Source: Spirometra erinaceieuropaei (taxonomy: Eukaryota; Platyhelminthes; Cestoda; Diphyllobothriidea; Diphyllobothriidae). From it: a stretch of DNA of 64,000 nt. Positions within the stretch are counted from its first letter, which is position 1. Each line of letters starts with the position of its first letter. The translations under genes were made by a program, and so were the position numbers. The stretch is from contig CACRXP010000554.1 of NCBI GenBank assembly GCA_902702965.1, positions 281,272 to 345,271 on the forward strand, in the 5' to 3' direction. Of this stretch, positions 1-11,999 are shown one piece after another. Under the pieces are notes generated by a model. That model was not told where the DNA came from and searched no databases. It saw only the letters and a program-made list of their open reading frames with translations.

Positions 1-1070
1 TGCCTCGTCTCGCAGAATGAGCCTGCAACGTCCTTACTACCTATAGGGATGGAGATTTGTTTGGCGGTTCAATTTATATGCAAACTTTATTATTATGGGG
101 AGGGGGGAGGAATTAAAACACAGGACGAACTGAGCTGACACTGGCCGGCTGACATACCCCAGTTTCGTCTTAGGTTTTGGTGAAACCAACTTCCTCTTGT
201 TGGAGTGAATTCAAGAAAATTCCGCCCTTGCCAGAGTTTTGACCTGTCACTAGGCTTGATCACCCAATTCCCATTCGGATCATGACTTGTAAGGGCCGGT
301 CTGTTTGAGGAAACATTAATGGGTGAATAAGCGAGCAAAGTCAAACTTTTCAGAACAAGTTTTGCGATATCATTAGTACAACACTTGTCAGGGCGACTTG
401 AAGACCAGTAGAGGCATAGCAGGAGCACAGTTGGTGTTAATTACAGAGGGTCTATTTGCTCCAGCTTTCATTTAGTTCTCGGGAAAAGTCGCAGGCATGC
501 GACGGCGAAGAGTCAAATCACCGTCGAAGCCAATCATTAATACATTCTGAGGAGCATAAGCCTCTCTGATCTTGCTTCTGAACTGATGTTCCTTTGTTTC
601 GAAACCAGAAGAAGTTGACAAATACATTGGGCGTCAACAATTTAAACAAAACACCCTTTATTCAGGGACAAAAGTTTTATGCAAGCCCACTGCGCAGGGA
701 CCCGATGCATATTGCTGTACTCCCGAAAGGTAATTTTGTCGACTTCCACATGACTTATGTGCCTTACAATTTAATCATCTTTTGTTTCATAGCTCAACAC
801 CTCCTTGGTAAAACATAGCAAAAGAACAATTCGTGGATGATTGTTTTTGCGAACGTTTATCCAATCACAAAATGAGACATAACAGCTTTTCGAAAAACGT
901 TCAAGTTAAAGCGTTTCATGTTGTCATTCGGAGGATGAAGGGCGGGCAATCTGGTTTTTCCAAGTACTACCGGTGAATTTCCGTATCTTGGGCACGAAAA
1001 CATTGAAAAGTAGATTAAAACCCACATAGACTTTTGCAGTACGATTTGCGCTCTGTGCTGGCGTTTACGC
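1..1070. other. No recognisable gene
   Basis: I see no conserved protein, RNA gene or repeat match here. The open frames are short and unlike any family I know. Confidence 0.4.
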
Positions 1071-1074
1071 AGCA

Positions 1075-1434
1075 ATTAACAGAATAACATTGCCGACAAA
1101 GACAAGGGAGACTGGCTTGGCCATTTCTGACTTATAAGCGGTCGTCAGCCAGCCATACCCGACCCTGAGATGTGGGATACCTGGGCCTCGATCCCGCGAC
1201 CTGTTGGTTACAAGTCCAACGCCCCCAACCACTGAGACACAGGTTCTTTGTCCTGTCGATTGCGATCGGGTATATACAATGGTAGAGGGGCGCTCATCGA
1301 TCGTGTTACGGAACCCACTCGTCCAGTTGTGCCTTACGAGCTCTCTCTCTCTCTCGAGCCCAACAAGCAGCCGAACAGCGGCACCTACTATAGGCAAAAT
1401 AGCATTACCGATAAAGACAGGGGAAAGAAGGGAC
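1075..1434 (-). mobile_element. tRNA-derived SINE (family A), slightly more than one unit
   Basis: Read on the minus strand this contains a tRNA-like segment with A-box-like and B-box-like motifs. It is followed by the family body and then by the head of the next unit. The motif around accgacaaagacaaggg recurs at about 1092 and 1408, so the insert is roughly one 316-bp unit flanked by its own direct repeat. A hammerhead-like core (CTGACGA at 1142-1148, GAAA at 1124-1127) is present but its stem III is damaged. The 216-residue open frame across this region is an artefact of the repeat pair. Confidence 0.7.
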
Positions 1435-1700
1435 AACTTGCGGGACCGGGCCCCAAGTGTTCCAAACCTCGAGGTCAGATATGGCTGGCTGACGACGGCT
1501 GATAAGCCAGAAGTGATTAGTCCGGTCTCCTTTGTTTTTGTCGGTAATGCTATTCTGCCTGTAGTACGCGCCGCGGTGTGGCTGCTGGCTGGGTTCGAGA
1601 GAGAGAGAGAGAGCGCCAAGTCAGAATGAGACGAGTGACTTCCGTAACACGATCGGGGAGAGCCCCTCTGCCGCAACAATTCACTATCGTCGGTGACACC
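1435..1700 (+). mobile_element. SINE family A, inverted partner copy, truncated
   Basis: This copy has the same family as 1075-1434 in the opposite orientation, so the two form a head-to-head pair. It begins inside the tRNA-like part, runs through the body (CTGACGA at 1489-1495, GAAG at 1510-1513), and continues into the head of a following unit with a GA-rich stretch. Both strands show long open frames only because of the repeat. Confidence 0.65.
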
Positions 1701-1719
1701 ACATCCAGAAATCACCCCC

Positions 1720-4700
1720 CAGTTACATCTAAAGACGGATGTAACACATATGGATAAACTGATGGAACATAACGACCGAAATCCAAATGGTCAGTAGGAA
1801 GCACCTAGTGCATCGTCAGTTTTATTTATCAGTTTTTCTCCTGTGCAGGATGTTTCGAAATTATTTCTTTAGAGAAAAAAAGGATATGTTGGGGGGGGGG
1901 GGGCGGGGTTACCGATACTTCTTTATGCCCAGGCGACTTCTTGTGCTAGCGACAACCAGACATCGAGCGTTCACTTTTGCGTGCTTTGATGGTACCCCGA
2001 CGGGTCTTTAATAAAATTGTTATTATTAACAAAAAACGGCCTTCGTTGACTTTAAATTCCACTTTTGTATCAGCGCAAATTATGTTAGTAGAAGGCTAAC
2101 AGCCGTGGTCTATTCGTCAAAGTACACAAGAGCATCGTTTTCAAGGTTCGTTCTGCTGGTTGGAAACAGTGTTCTCCTTGAAGTTGACAGCTGCCAAACT
2201 ATTGCAGGTTACTTTCAGCTGCTTTCCTAAAAGGGCATAGGTCGTAAATAAACGAACTCTTACGGTCTCCTCTAAGTATGCAATCGAAAGAGTGTTGGAT
2301 GCCTCCTTCCGAGTTGACGGGGCATAAGCTACTTTTTTGGTGAAGACCAGATTGGTAGGTTGCTCACGCAGCTCTGGTCCCCTGATGTATTCCCCTGTTT
2401 CCCCTCGGTTGTCAAGGCGAACAGCAGTGCGACAACGCATGGCCAATCGCCCTCACCACCCTCTTTCCGTCAGGTCTCCTGTTCACAGTACTCATGGTCG
2501 ACCTGACGACTGCCGGCTGGTGCAAAAGCGGGGACAGGGACCAGACACCTCCCGCTCACCCCCTCCCCCCTTCAACCCACCGAAAGGTCAGGTCTACTTT
2601 TTGGATGCTGCGATGTCAGTTGATTCGAGATGGCCGATTTCAGGTGACAATCACCCTTTGTCTACCTCCACTGTCGACGCCTTCTGGCCGCCTGAACTTG
2701 GGCTGTCTGTGTCCACGCCCTGTCCGCCACTTCCTGCCAGGGTTTGAGCTGGGATTGAGGTGGCAGCTAAGTCTGAATTGTCATAGGCCAGAACAGGAAT
2801 CAGTACTTGGGCAAAATGTATGTGTAGGGCCTAACGAAGTGGACAGAGTTATTTTAATAGACTGAGGTTACTCTGATCTCGGATGGGAACGGTGTGATCG
2901 CGTGTCAGCGAAGATGGTCGGTGTTCCCTCCCTCCCTACCGATGACATCTCTTCCCGCTCTCGCTCGCCGTTCGTCAACACACTCCACGACCCTTCCGCA
3001 CAGTTGCCGACAGTATTGAAATCCCCACCGGTGTCTAACTGACATGATGAGACCACCTTCCACTCAAAATGCATAATTTGTTCCTCTGGATCGTTATATC
3101 TCATTTTTATTTTTCTATCCCTCTGTTTATGTAGCATTAGATTTCATACGTCTTAAAATTCCTTTCTTACTATATCCATAAATGCGTACTTTATGTTGTG
3201 CTTAACAATCCCGTCCAGTGTTTACCTGATCGAAGGGCCATTCCAAGTGACGTATTCAACCGTGTGTGCTACCCTCGACTTTATCGGACGCTACATACAC
3301 ACCATTGGTGTACCGCTGCGAGATACAATGAGGAGGGACAAAGCTAGGATCGGTCATGCTCAAAAAACTGCTGTTACCACCACCCTCTCCGTTCGTCTGA
3401 TAAATATCTTAGTCCCTATTTCAAGAGGTTACGCCCAGCTCCCGTTAGCAAACCCTCACTCCCTACAGGTAAGCGCGAAAGCATGGGTATCGACTAATTG
3501 TCTACCGCCCACTGAGAGACATTCCTAGATCAATTTCCTCGGCATTATTGATAACTCGTATTAAATACTCAACCGCAAAAAGCCCTTAACAGAGCCCGTA
3601 ATTATAGCGGCTGGAATAGCCCCAACTGACCGATTAAAAACACTCGAACAGACGTAGCGGACAACCGTTTTTTGAAAAGTTCGCTGTCTTTGTATGGTCT
3701 AAATGGAAGTCAAGAAAAAGGATCTTTCTTTCCATCCTTAGGTATCTTGGGTTTGAGCATGTATTCGAGCATCTCCTTTACTTATTACATAAATTTCCAT
3801 CCAACGAATAGATCCGTCTGGCTCTGATGGGTAGGCAGCCTAACAAGTTATGCTTTTTGGCTCAAACTGACGTAACTGTGAGGATTAGTTGATATTACGT
3901 TCACTTTTCCTTTCAGAACGCGTTTCTTCTGAATGAAGAACCAGGTCTTCGGGTTAATCAGATATAAAGAAACGCCGGCGAATTATTCACTTCGACGTCT
4001 AAAGACAGAGAGGAAAGAATTGGAACTTCATAAAATCGGGAATTTCTCGCGACAGCTGCATCGACTTAAAGAAATCACCAGTTGATGCTATTTAAAAGGT
4101 GAGGCAGAACACTTTCGATTCCAGTAAAATCTGCAAAAACACCCGTCTGACGGGAACATACTTGCATATGCGACTTTTTAGTTTTCAGCCATCAGAACAC
4201 TGCATCGCGTTACCGACGTACACGACCTGTTCACAAGAAATGAGAATTCATGGGAAGGGGGAGGGTTTGGGCTCTAATGGAATGAAGGACTCGGAAGGAG
4301 GATGGAAGGCAAATGGGCATTAAATACACATTACAGTTCACAGATCATGTGGACGTCGGTGGGTGTCCGCTGGAAATTATGAGTATGTAGACTGGTCTGG
4401 GTTTCTTAAGCAGAAGGCAATCCGCTTGTACTGGCGTTGGATGGGTTTTGAATGCTAAACTGGAACCTAACTGACAACCAAAATGCCTTGATCAGTATTC
4501 ATACAACGACTACTCCTAGTCGGTCGCTCACACAGACCCACAGGTTGTTAGGGACGCAGTAAGTATCTTCTATCCCACCAGCTTCCACCTCTTATAAACG
4601 ACTATTTGTGCAACCGCATTGGCGTGATAAAAAGGGGATTCTAACAGCTTATGGAACGGGACTTAGCCAGTTTATTTGCCCACCAAATGAAGAATGAGGC

Positions 4701-5310
4701 GTTCAGTTTTCCCCGTGTCGCAATACAGTAGCCAAATAAAGGCAGTATGTGACTGCCGGTGAGAGTATGAACGCTCGTTTTTACACCATGCAGGGATTTG
4801 TGTAGTCTCCTCATTCCTGAGAAGGAGAGTCTATAATCGGAAATGTTTTGCAGGTCAAGATAGTCACCCATAAACAGGAGTGCATGGCCGCTCGAATAAC
4901 ATCTGAAAGAAATTCTTATATTCTCTCCTTCAACTAAAATAGATCGGTTAGTCCCACTCCCATGTGTCGTTTGGTATTTGCGAGTGAAGCTAACAGGACG
5001 TGAGCTCGTGGCTCACGTCCCAAGGGGTCTGACATAATGGTCAGTTAAACCCGGCTTGAAACATCGGATAGGATCAAATAAAGACAGTAAAGACTTCCTC
5101 TTCCTTTCCCTTGTCTTTGTCCACTGTGGCTAGTGATAAAGGGGATTTTCATCCAAGTATCATCCAAGTCCCTGTAGTAAGTCAGCAACAGCTTAACACT
5201 CAGTGTGATTTCCAAGCAACCTTCGAGGGTCTGGTAATGTTGACGTCTTGTAGGCACCCAAGAAGGGACTTTTAAGGGATTTCGTCGGGAGCCACAGCGC
5301 GAGAAATTAT
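1720..5310. other. Long stretch without recognisable gene
   Basis: No conserved protein is visible. A G-run interrupted by one C lies at about 1891-1912. The two overlapping proline-rich open frames at 2337-2865 match no family I know and have the composition of chance frames in C-rich DNA. No clear member of the repeat families described elsewhere was found here. Confidence 0.35.
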
Positions 5311-5319
5311 TCAGTAATT

Positions 5320-5500
5320 TAAAAACACTCCCATACTGGCTGCCTGTTCGTGGTCTGTGAATATTAAGCGGTTATTCCGCAGTAGCTGATGGATTTCAGC
5401 TCAAATATTCATATCAAACTTTGGACCGTGCTTGAAAAGGCCCGTTTCGAAAAATTTACTCCAAGTTCGCGCATTAATTTCCTTAGAAATTAAACAAGAC
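5320..5500 (-). repeat. Partial copy of hammerhead-bearing repeat (family G)
   Basis: The reverse complement of this stretch aligns with 30560-30760, including the shared blocks gatggatttc, caaatattca and ggcagccagt. It covers only the non-ribozyme half of the family G unit, so no CTGANGA/GAAA core is present. It lies directly upstream of the RTE relic. Confidence 0.55.
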
Positions 5501-5559
5501 AAATATTCCTAATTGCCTGCCACACGGCTGCGCCCAACAGCTACGCAACAACAGGGCAC

Positions 5560-6946
5560 CCGGAGAGGCATCCTTGTACCTATCTCCAAGAAGGGAGTTA
5601 AGACAAGTTGCGAGAACTACCGCGGCATAGGCCTCACCGACGTTGCTACGAAGATTTTCGCTATTGTTCTACTCAGACGGTTCTAGGCTGTGCGTGACTC
5701 TAGGACGAGGCCCAACCAAGCCGGATTTCGCGCTGGACGTGGGTGCGCGGACCAGGTATTTCCACTAGGGCGCATTCTCAAATTTCTCCATAGCTACCAG
5801 CAACCGATGGTCATCTGCTTTGTTGACTTTGCCGCCGCGTTCGATTCCGTCCATCGTCAGTCCCTATGGCGGATAATGGAACTAGATGATGTACTGCCAA
5901 AAATCATCGTCATGATCACGGTCTATTATCGTTCCACCACAGCGCGAGTCCTGAACCGCAAGAATCTTCCCCGACCGTTTGATATTCAGTCTGGCGTTCG
6001 AAAGCGTTTTATCCTGTAGCCCATTCTGTTCGACTACGCTATTGACTGGATTCCCGGGAGGGCCCTACACGAAGGTGACGGTGTTGAGCTCTCACCCCGA
6101 CACCGACTGACTGAGCTCGACCATGCCAATGATATTGCCTTGCTTTGTCCAAGTTTTGGTGATTTTCAGTCCATGGCGTCACGGGTGAACGAAGTCGCTA
6201 AATCGGTCAGTTGATCCATAAACGCTTGGAAGACTAGAGCGCTTCCAAGCTGCATCACTGACCAGGAGAAGGCACCTCTCGGGATTGGTGGCTGTCAACT
6301 TTAAGAAGCAGACGGTTTTCATTACCTCGGGGCAAGGCTGCTGTCGAATGGACAGAGTAAATACGGCATTGTCTCCCGAACAGATGCTGCCCGCCGGGTT
6401 TTCTCAAGCCTTCGAAAGTGTCAATGGATCCGACGAGATATCTCCGTCGTCACTAACATCCACATGTGCCGTACATTCGTCCGGTCTGCACTTCTCTATG
6501 GTGGTGAATGCTGGACTGCCCGTGTAGAGGACGAGCGAATACTGGAGGTATTTGACCACCGCTGCCTGAGGAGCATCCTTTGAGTGAAGTATACCGACTC
6601 TGTCTCAAATGAGACAGTCCGCGATCGCTGTGATAACATCGTAAGGATAACCCAGGCCATCCAAGAAGGGCGACTGAGGTGGTTTGGGCTTGTTCTTCGT
6701 CGTGCATCTCAGGAACTCAGTGTTACTGCCCTCGATCCGTCACCGTTAGTCAATTGGAGGCGTCTAAGAGGGGATCAACACAAAACCTGGCTCGACACAG
6801 TTCGTCAAGACATGGAGGTGGTTCTTGGACCTTCGGTGTTCGGTCTCCGTCGTTGACGAAGAGAATGGATTGAACTGTCCAGATATGCTGTCGCGGATCG
6901 TCACGCGTGGAAAGTTACAGTTCGCGACATCATCGAGGCCGACTAG
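5560..6946 (+). pseudogene. RTE-like non-LTR retrotransposon reverse transcriptase, degenerate
   Basis: Translation in shifting frames gives a LINE reverse transcriptase. A start region contains VPISKKG and ENYRGIGL. Then come NQAGFRAGRG, the motif A segment FVDFAAAFDSV (about 5818-5850), a motif C region reading HANDIALL where active enzymes have a Y/F-ADD-type box (about 6120-6140), and a C-terminal part with RCDNIVRITQAIQ and WLDTVRQDMEVV. It ends at a stop at 6944-6946. In-frame stops (for example 5686-5688 and 6018-6020) and frameshifts show it is dead. The 5' endonuclease part is missing. The family is well represented elsewhere in this window, which supports lineage-wide LINE activity. 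The retrotransposon assignment is firm and the exact clade less so. Confidence 0.85.
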
Positions 6947-6949
6947 ATC

Positions 6950-7885
6950 AGGCATAATCGCAGCAGTATCAAGTACAAGTCACACGGTTAAGGGAAATTC
7001 CTTCTCGATGTTAGGTACATTACAATTTCATAGTCTAAGTGGAGACCCACTGCTAAACTATGGACAACTGCTTTCACGTATCAATCACTCGAATTTTGGC
7101 AGTCGCGTATGTAGACGTAGAATAATGGATATCTTTGGAAACTGAGACTGTTGATTAGCGAATTCGAATAAGAACAGAACTGGGGGAGAAGATTGCACGT
7201 AAAAATGCAACAAAGTCTAAGGCATAGGACCACATGACCATCGTAAAATTCGAGAGTTTTGCATGTTATTCATAGAAAGTCACCAACACAGTGCGTGACA
7301 TCCAAAATATTGATCTTTCATTTGCAAGAAAATCCACTAACGTAGAAGTCGTCCGACTCGCTCACCCCGTGTGCAACAAGACGATAAAAAAAAATAGAGA
7401 GATGGCCCTTTATAAAAAGAAAATAAAGGGAGTTTTCAAAAATATCATGCAGCAAAAGAGAAATACTAACATATTTCCCGAAAATAAAAAGGACAATAGC
7501 CGGTAATGTTGACTGCAACAGCGAATAACAAAAGAGCACGTGTCAAAAGAGGAATGTCATGGAAATAAATAAGAATTACAGCATGCCAGTGCTTTCTAAT
7601 TGTCCTTTTATTCCTAACTCTGCCAGACACGTAAATTACCAATGCATTTAAGCAGGCTGGTTCGTGGGAATGACTGAAGACATTGGCATGCTTCCCTAAC
7701 AGCAGTGCTCGCCTTGACTTGTCTCATTTTCATTCGATAGGTGTAAAAATGTCTTCAGCTGGATTTGAGACTCTCTTATTCGCGGAACTGGAGGTTGTTT
7801 CAGAGTCGTAGGTACAGCAGGTGGTTGTTGTCTGAAAAAATAAATAACACTGACAAACGTTACTGGAAACACTTTTTTCTTCTGA
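6950..7885. other. No recognisable gene
   Basis: AT-richer DNA follows the RTE relic. Open frames are lysine-rich or serine-rich and match no family I recognise. Confidence 0.35.
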
Positions 7886-7889
7886 AACA

Positions 7890-8480
7890 AAAAGGAGACC
7901 CATCATGACGAAACAATGATATCTGTTCGGCGATTGTGAATGTCATCGCAACCGAAGGCGTCCTTTACAATGTTTACTAACACCTTGTTGCTGGTAGTGT
8001 CCTCTGTCGACCGTGTGGATGTATCGCTCTGTGCTTCCCAAACGGGCCACGTAGATGCGCTGAACCAACACGGGGGCCATATAGGATCTTGGCAGGCGTT
8101 ATCGGATTGCACACCATAACAAATGACAACATCTTGGGGGTGCGGTGGCAGACCCAGTTGTCGGCAGACGTCGCGCACACTGAGACCCCTGCCGCCACGC
8201 CCATTCTTGTTGATGGTCAAAACCTGGTCATTTGCTGTGTGGACCAGGGGGTGTGGGGTGGAACGTCAGGGTGCCGGCTCGACCGTGCCATCCACCTGTG
8301 CCCTCCCCCGCCTCCGGTCTTCTTGACTATGTCTTGACACCGGGTCCAGGTGGGGGAGGAGAGAGTGCGGTAGATGCAGCGCAAGTCTACATTCATTATA
8401 AACTAAATCACGCGCAAGCCACCGCGTTTGCTTCACCATGCTGTGGAGCACATGGTGGACATCGTCGGCAACGACGGTCG
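7890..8480 (-). repeat. Unclassified interspersed repeat (family D)
   Basis: This is one of at least seven related stretches in the window; the others are near 15.7, 32.9, 46.1, 49.9, 57.3 and 60.1 kb. Diagnostic shared pieces are ggtggacatcgtc, agtttatagtg read on the opposite strand, and a block near tggaccagggggtgtgg. No transposase, tRNA boxes or target duplication were found, so its class is unknown. The GC-rich open frames here on both strands come from the repeat. Confidence 0.5.
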
Positions 8481-8489
8481 AAATGTTGA

Positions 8490-9040
8490 ATGTATCGCTC
8501 CCAGAACTTGGTGGTCACCCAAACCACTAGGCATTCTGACTTCTTGGGAGCTGCGATTGGCTGAGGGTAATTTTTCGAACCCCCCCCTTCCTCCACCAGC
8601 GTACTCCCTAGCAGATAAAGACTCTCTCTGTGCAGTTTACTGCTTAACACTACCTTTGCGAATGTTAGTTGTTATTCCTTCAATTTCTTCCCAGTTGTGG
8701 GCAGAGTTTGCGTTGTTAAATTCCGTCCGTCGGTAGTATTTCTAGGCATACAATGACATTTTTTCAACTTCCCACGATAAGGAGCTTTGTTTTAATTATT
8801 CGTGGCCTGTTCCTCCTTCGCCCTGCCTATTTCTGGAGGTGGCTCTATCGTTACTAAGACCGAAAATACTTGCTAACGACTCATGCGATAAGCATTCGGT
8901 CGATACTTATTGCACCCACTCAAAATCGAAATTTTTTTGTGCAGCATTGTAGAGGAAAGTGGTTTCGTCGTGGATACTTTCTGCATAGCTTTCTACAATA
9001 GCTTTTCCTTTGCATACAACCACTTGTCCTCGTCGCCTGT
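8490..9040. other. No recognisable gene
   Basis: I see nothing assignable apart from the decaying edge of the preceding repeat. Confidence 0.3.
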
Positions 9041-9044
9041 GCGT

Positions 9045-9465
9045 TCCGCGGCCCCACCTGTAAAACCCCCTATTACAACCGGCCGCGTATTGCAGGTGGC
9101 TGGGGTTTGTTTACTTCAGGTGGGGCTACATAACCACATCTGGCTGATAAATGTAAAAAAACAAGGGGTAAGACACTGGAATGTGCATGTGCTCATTACA
9201 GATCACCTTGGACCAAGTTGTTGCGGGTTTAAGGTTAGGTAGACAAAGTTTATGGGGACTAGTGTTAGAGTCTGAATGGTTGGCACTAAATTTAGTATTA
9301 ACGTTAGGAGAGTTTGGAGTGTGGGTGGGGTTAGTAAGGTTAGGGCCATCGGGGTTAGCATTGGGGTTAGTGGACACGGGAAAAAGTACGGCTGGAGTTA
9401 AGCGAAAGGCCACCTGTAGTAGGGGGAAGTCATTATTTCCGTGTCTGACCAAAAAAGGGAAATGA
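9045..9465 (+). mobile_element. Telomere-like-repeat element (family E), divergent copy
   Basis: The left part shares gtattgcaggtggctgggg and the cataaccacatctg block with the copy at 34915. It is followed by a degenerate GGTTAG-rich tract (about 9226-9380) and a right part resembling 37640-37760. Terminal inverted repeats cannot be defined in this copy. I infer it is an old insertion of the same element. Confidence 0.5.
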
Positions 9466-9469
9466 TTAG

Positions 9470-10810
9470 GGAATCATTTTTGGGGGAATTGTTTTCGTTA
9501 GAGTAAACCTCGAGAATCAGTAAAAATATGCGCGATACCGAAGTAGTTGCTCTTATTGCCTGACATGATTTTCGCAGTTTTATGAAGGGGTATCCTGCTA
9601 AAAACCTACAAACTTCGTCGAGCACATTCCATGCTAATCACGACTGAGCTCACCGTTAGGTAATCTCTATTTCAAGGTAATCTACCAATACTGTGGTCCA
9701 TATTTAATGAGTTTTGAAGTCCATTTTAACTGTGCTGGTCAAAAGCACTGCAAGCTACGTTAGTTTCACACTCCACAATGCCAGCCGCGTCACGGCAACA
9801 ACCGCCGACACGCCACACGTCACTGAGGCTTCACAAGAGGCATCCATGTAGAACAAATGACCCCTCCCCCCTTCAGCCGCCGTCGACGCCGAAATCCGGA
9901 CAAAACGACAACGCGCTCACGGCAGGCTCAACTAGGTCAGCCTCTCGTTCAGGTTCAGTAGACTTCAGTGCGGCTTCTAACAGTTGGCGATCTCATCAAA
10001 CGGTGAAGAGTCTGTTTGCGCCACTACCTGCCCACCCAGAGAAGACCCTACGCGCCTAGTCTAGGCACACACGCACACGCATTCTCCCACCTGTCATTCG
10101 AATGCGCCAAAGAAGGTATGCCAGCGTACCCCTCGTCCTTTGGGTTAGTAACTGTGGCTATGGTGGGGAAGGGGGGGAGGACGGAGTTGTCAAAGGGTCA
10201 TGGGGAGCGAAGTGAGTATGAAGCCCACCGCCCCGTTTGAGTCTGTGACCTACATTTTTGCAGCTTTGTCTGAAAACGACAATAATCGACCTGAAACCCG
10301 ACCAGCCGCCGCCGCCGTCGTCCCCCTCCACCAGTCTGGTGCCGGCCTGTGTCGCTGAGGCTCAAACATACATTAATGGGCACAAAAACGCAAACCGGGC
10401 AAAAGACTTCACTCTAAGCAGAAGCAGGCCTTTAAAGACCGTTTCAGGAGTACCATTCACCTAAAGGATACCTGACACTGGAAGGTCTTCCAGGGCTGCC
10501 GTGATAGTCTAGAACCCAACTGACTCTAAAGCCAACTGGTTAATCGTTTAGCATCGCTGTGGTATTCCTGTGTACAGAGGAGGCTGTTTGATCGTGTCCT
10601 CAATTAAGGATAGGTGAGGCGGCAACAGGAGAAATAAGTCGACGAGGAAATATGGAAAGATAAAATGAGGTTTTATTAGCAATACGGATGTGATGAGGAC
10701 GCAAGCGAAGCAGAAAAAGGACATAAGAGAATACCACCATTACTAGTAGGAAAGTTAAGAGGAATAAATGAGAGTAAAACAGACTGGATGAGAGGATGCC
10801 TGACCCATTC
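9470..10810. other. No recognisable gene
   Basis: No conserved protein or repeat is visible. Short GCC/GTC-rich stretches near 10300 create proline-rich frames without family resemblance. Confidence 0.3.
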
Positions 10811-10857
10811 AAATATTAGGGATACCGGAAAGTAATGCCCTACCTTGTAGACAAAAA

Positions 10858-11140
10858 GAATTATTTAATATCTGCTAAAGCACCTATTACTTATATGAGT
10901 CTGGTAGTAACCTGGAGGATTCTAAATTGGTTACTTATGAAATCCTGCTTGGGCAGTTAGCTTGTTACGTCAGATTTGGTGGATTCCGTACGTTGCAGTA
11001 CGCTATGAGAGTACCTTGACCCAAATATGATTAAACTTACGGCTCCCGGTGGGCCTCCTAGCTCAGGTGGTTAGAGCATTCACTGTACCCAAGCCTTCCC
11101 TTTGCTGTTTTGGGTTCAATCCCACCAAGGTCGCAGAGTT
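10858..11140 (+). mobile_element. tRNA-like SINE (family C) nested in the mariner
   Basis: It aligns along its length with 12431-12711. The 3' part carries an A-box-like tagctcaggtggttagagc and a B-box-like gggttcaatccc, as in Pol III-transcribed tRNA-derived repeats. The tRNA-like part sits at the 3' end of the shared block, which is unusual for a SINE, so the unit boundaries may be permuted. It is not a functional tRNA gene: the anticodon arm does not fold convincingly. Confidence 0.65.
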
Positions 11141-11289
11141 TTTCACAGTTTGGTTAAAATAAATCACTTAATAATTGCTTATGTCAACTCCATTTTAACT
11201 ATGTGCCTTTGTATATCAATTAAGTCTTGTTTTTTGGATTTTAACGTGGACTGTGTTTTTCAAATCCGGCCTAACAAAGGGACTGGCAT

Positions 11290-11911
11290 AAAATCGGAAG
11301 GCATTCATGTTTGTCATGGTGTCCTGTATGCATTTTGCAAGGTAGATAACGTCACAACAGCCACCAAAACGGTGTGTGGCGTTTATCCGAATTCCTTAGT
11401 TGCCCTTCAGTGCCAGCGCTCTTCTGCTATATTCCTATCGGCGGTATCGACCTCTCCCATATCCATCGACCGGGAAGACCAGTGAAGCTGGGTAATGATC
11501 TTTTGCGTGCAGCCGTTGGGGCAAATCCTCGTCAGAACATCGAGGAATTATCGGGAAAACAAAATTCGTCATGGTCCACTGTTCGGAAACATCTTCGACA
11601 GATAGGGAAGGCCAGCAGACAAGGAGTTTGGATTCCACGCATTCGCCCCTACAGACCGATGGCAAGAGCCGACATTCGGGACGAAAGCATTTCTCCGTCC
11701 ATCCTATTCACCTGATTATGCGCCAAGTGATTATCATTTGTTCAGATCTCTGCAGTACTTCCTGGGCAGGAGAACCATTCTAAATACCACTGATGTCAAA
11801 GCCGGGCTCTCCGAATCCTCTACATCAAAACAAACTTCGTTTTAGGAAGGGAGTCTTGAAAACATTGTTTCCAGCTCAGGAACAGTCATAGCTAACGATG
11901 CGTTTATATAA
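11290..11911 (+). pseudogene. Mariner transposase, frameshifted and internally deleted
   Basis: The first N-terminal helix-turn-helix region reads HGVLYAFCKV...CGVYPN. After a frameshift the second helix-turn-helix follows with GRP at about 11471 and STVRKHLRQIGK. It then jumps directly to the C-terminal catalytic segment YSPDYAPSDYHLF (about 11705-11743), which contains the third Asp of the DD34D triad, and ends with VIANDAFI and a stop at 11909-11911. The segment that should carry the first two catalytic aspartates is gone, and there is an internal stop at 11843-11845. The copy cannot make an active enzyme. Family assignment rests on the GRP linker and the SPDYAPSDYHLF motif. Confidence 0.85.
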
Positions 11912-11999
11912 CTGATTAAAACATAAAACGTCATCCGAAAAACACCGTACTTGTTGTATTATTAAAAACGATACTACTTTCCGGCACTCCCAATACTTT

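Larger units (their letters stand above)
10816..11993 (+). mobile_element. Mariner-type DNA transposon relic with TA flanks
   Basis: The left end at 10816 (ttagggataccggaaagta) and the reverse complement of the right end at 11993 (ttgggagtgccggaaagta) form imperfect terminal inverted repeats sharing ccggaaagta. Both ends are flanked by TA (10814-10815 and 11994-11995), the usual Tc1/mariner target. Inside are a nested tRNA-like SINE (10858-11140) and a broken mariner transposase. The total length of about 1.18 kb is close to an ordinary mariner only because a SINE insertion offsets a large internal deletion. Confidence 0.8.

Noticed and set aside
1065..1715. 216-residue minus-strand and 141-residue plus-strand frames
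   Set aside because: Both are produced by the inverted pair of SINE family A copies; similar frames arise at the other SINE pairs.
11049..11130. Possible tRNA genes (also 12622-12700, 16980-17050 and 33824-33890)
   Set aside because: A and B boxes are present but the cloverleaf does not close properly and each sits inside a dispersed repeat, so these are SINE parts.
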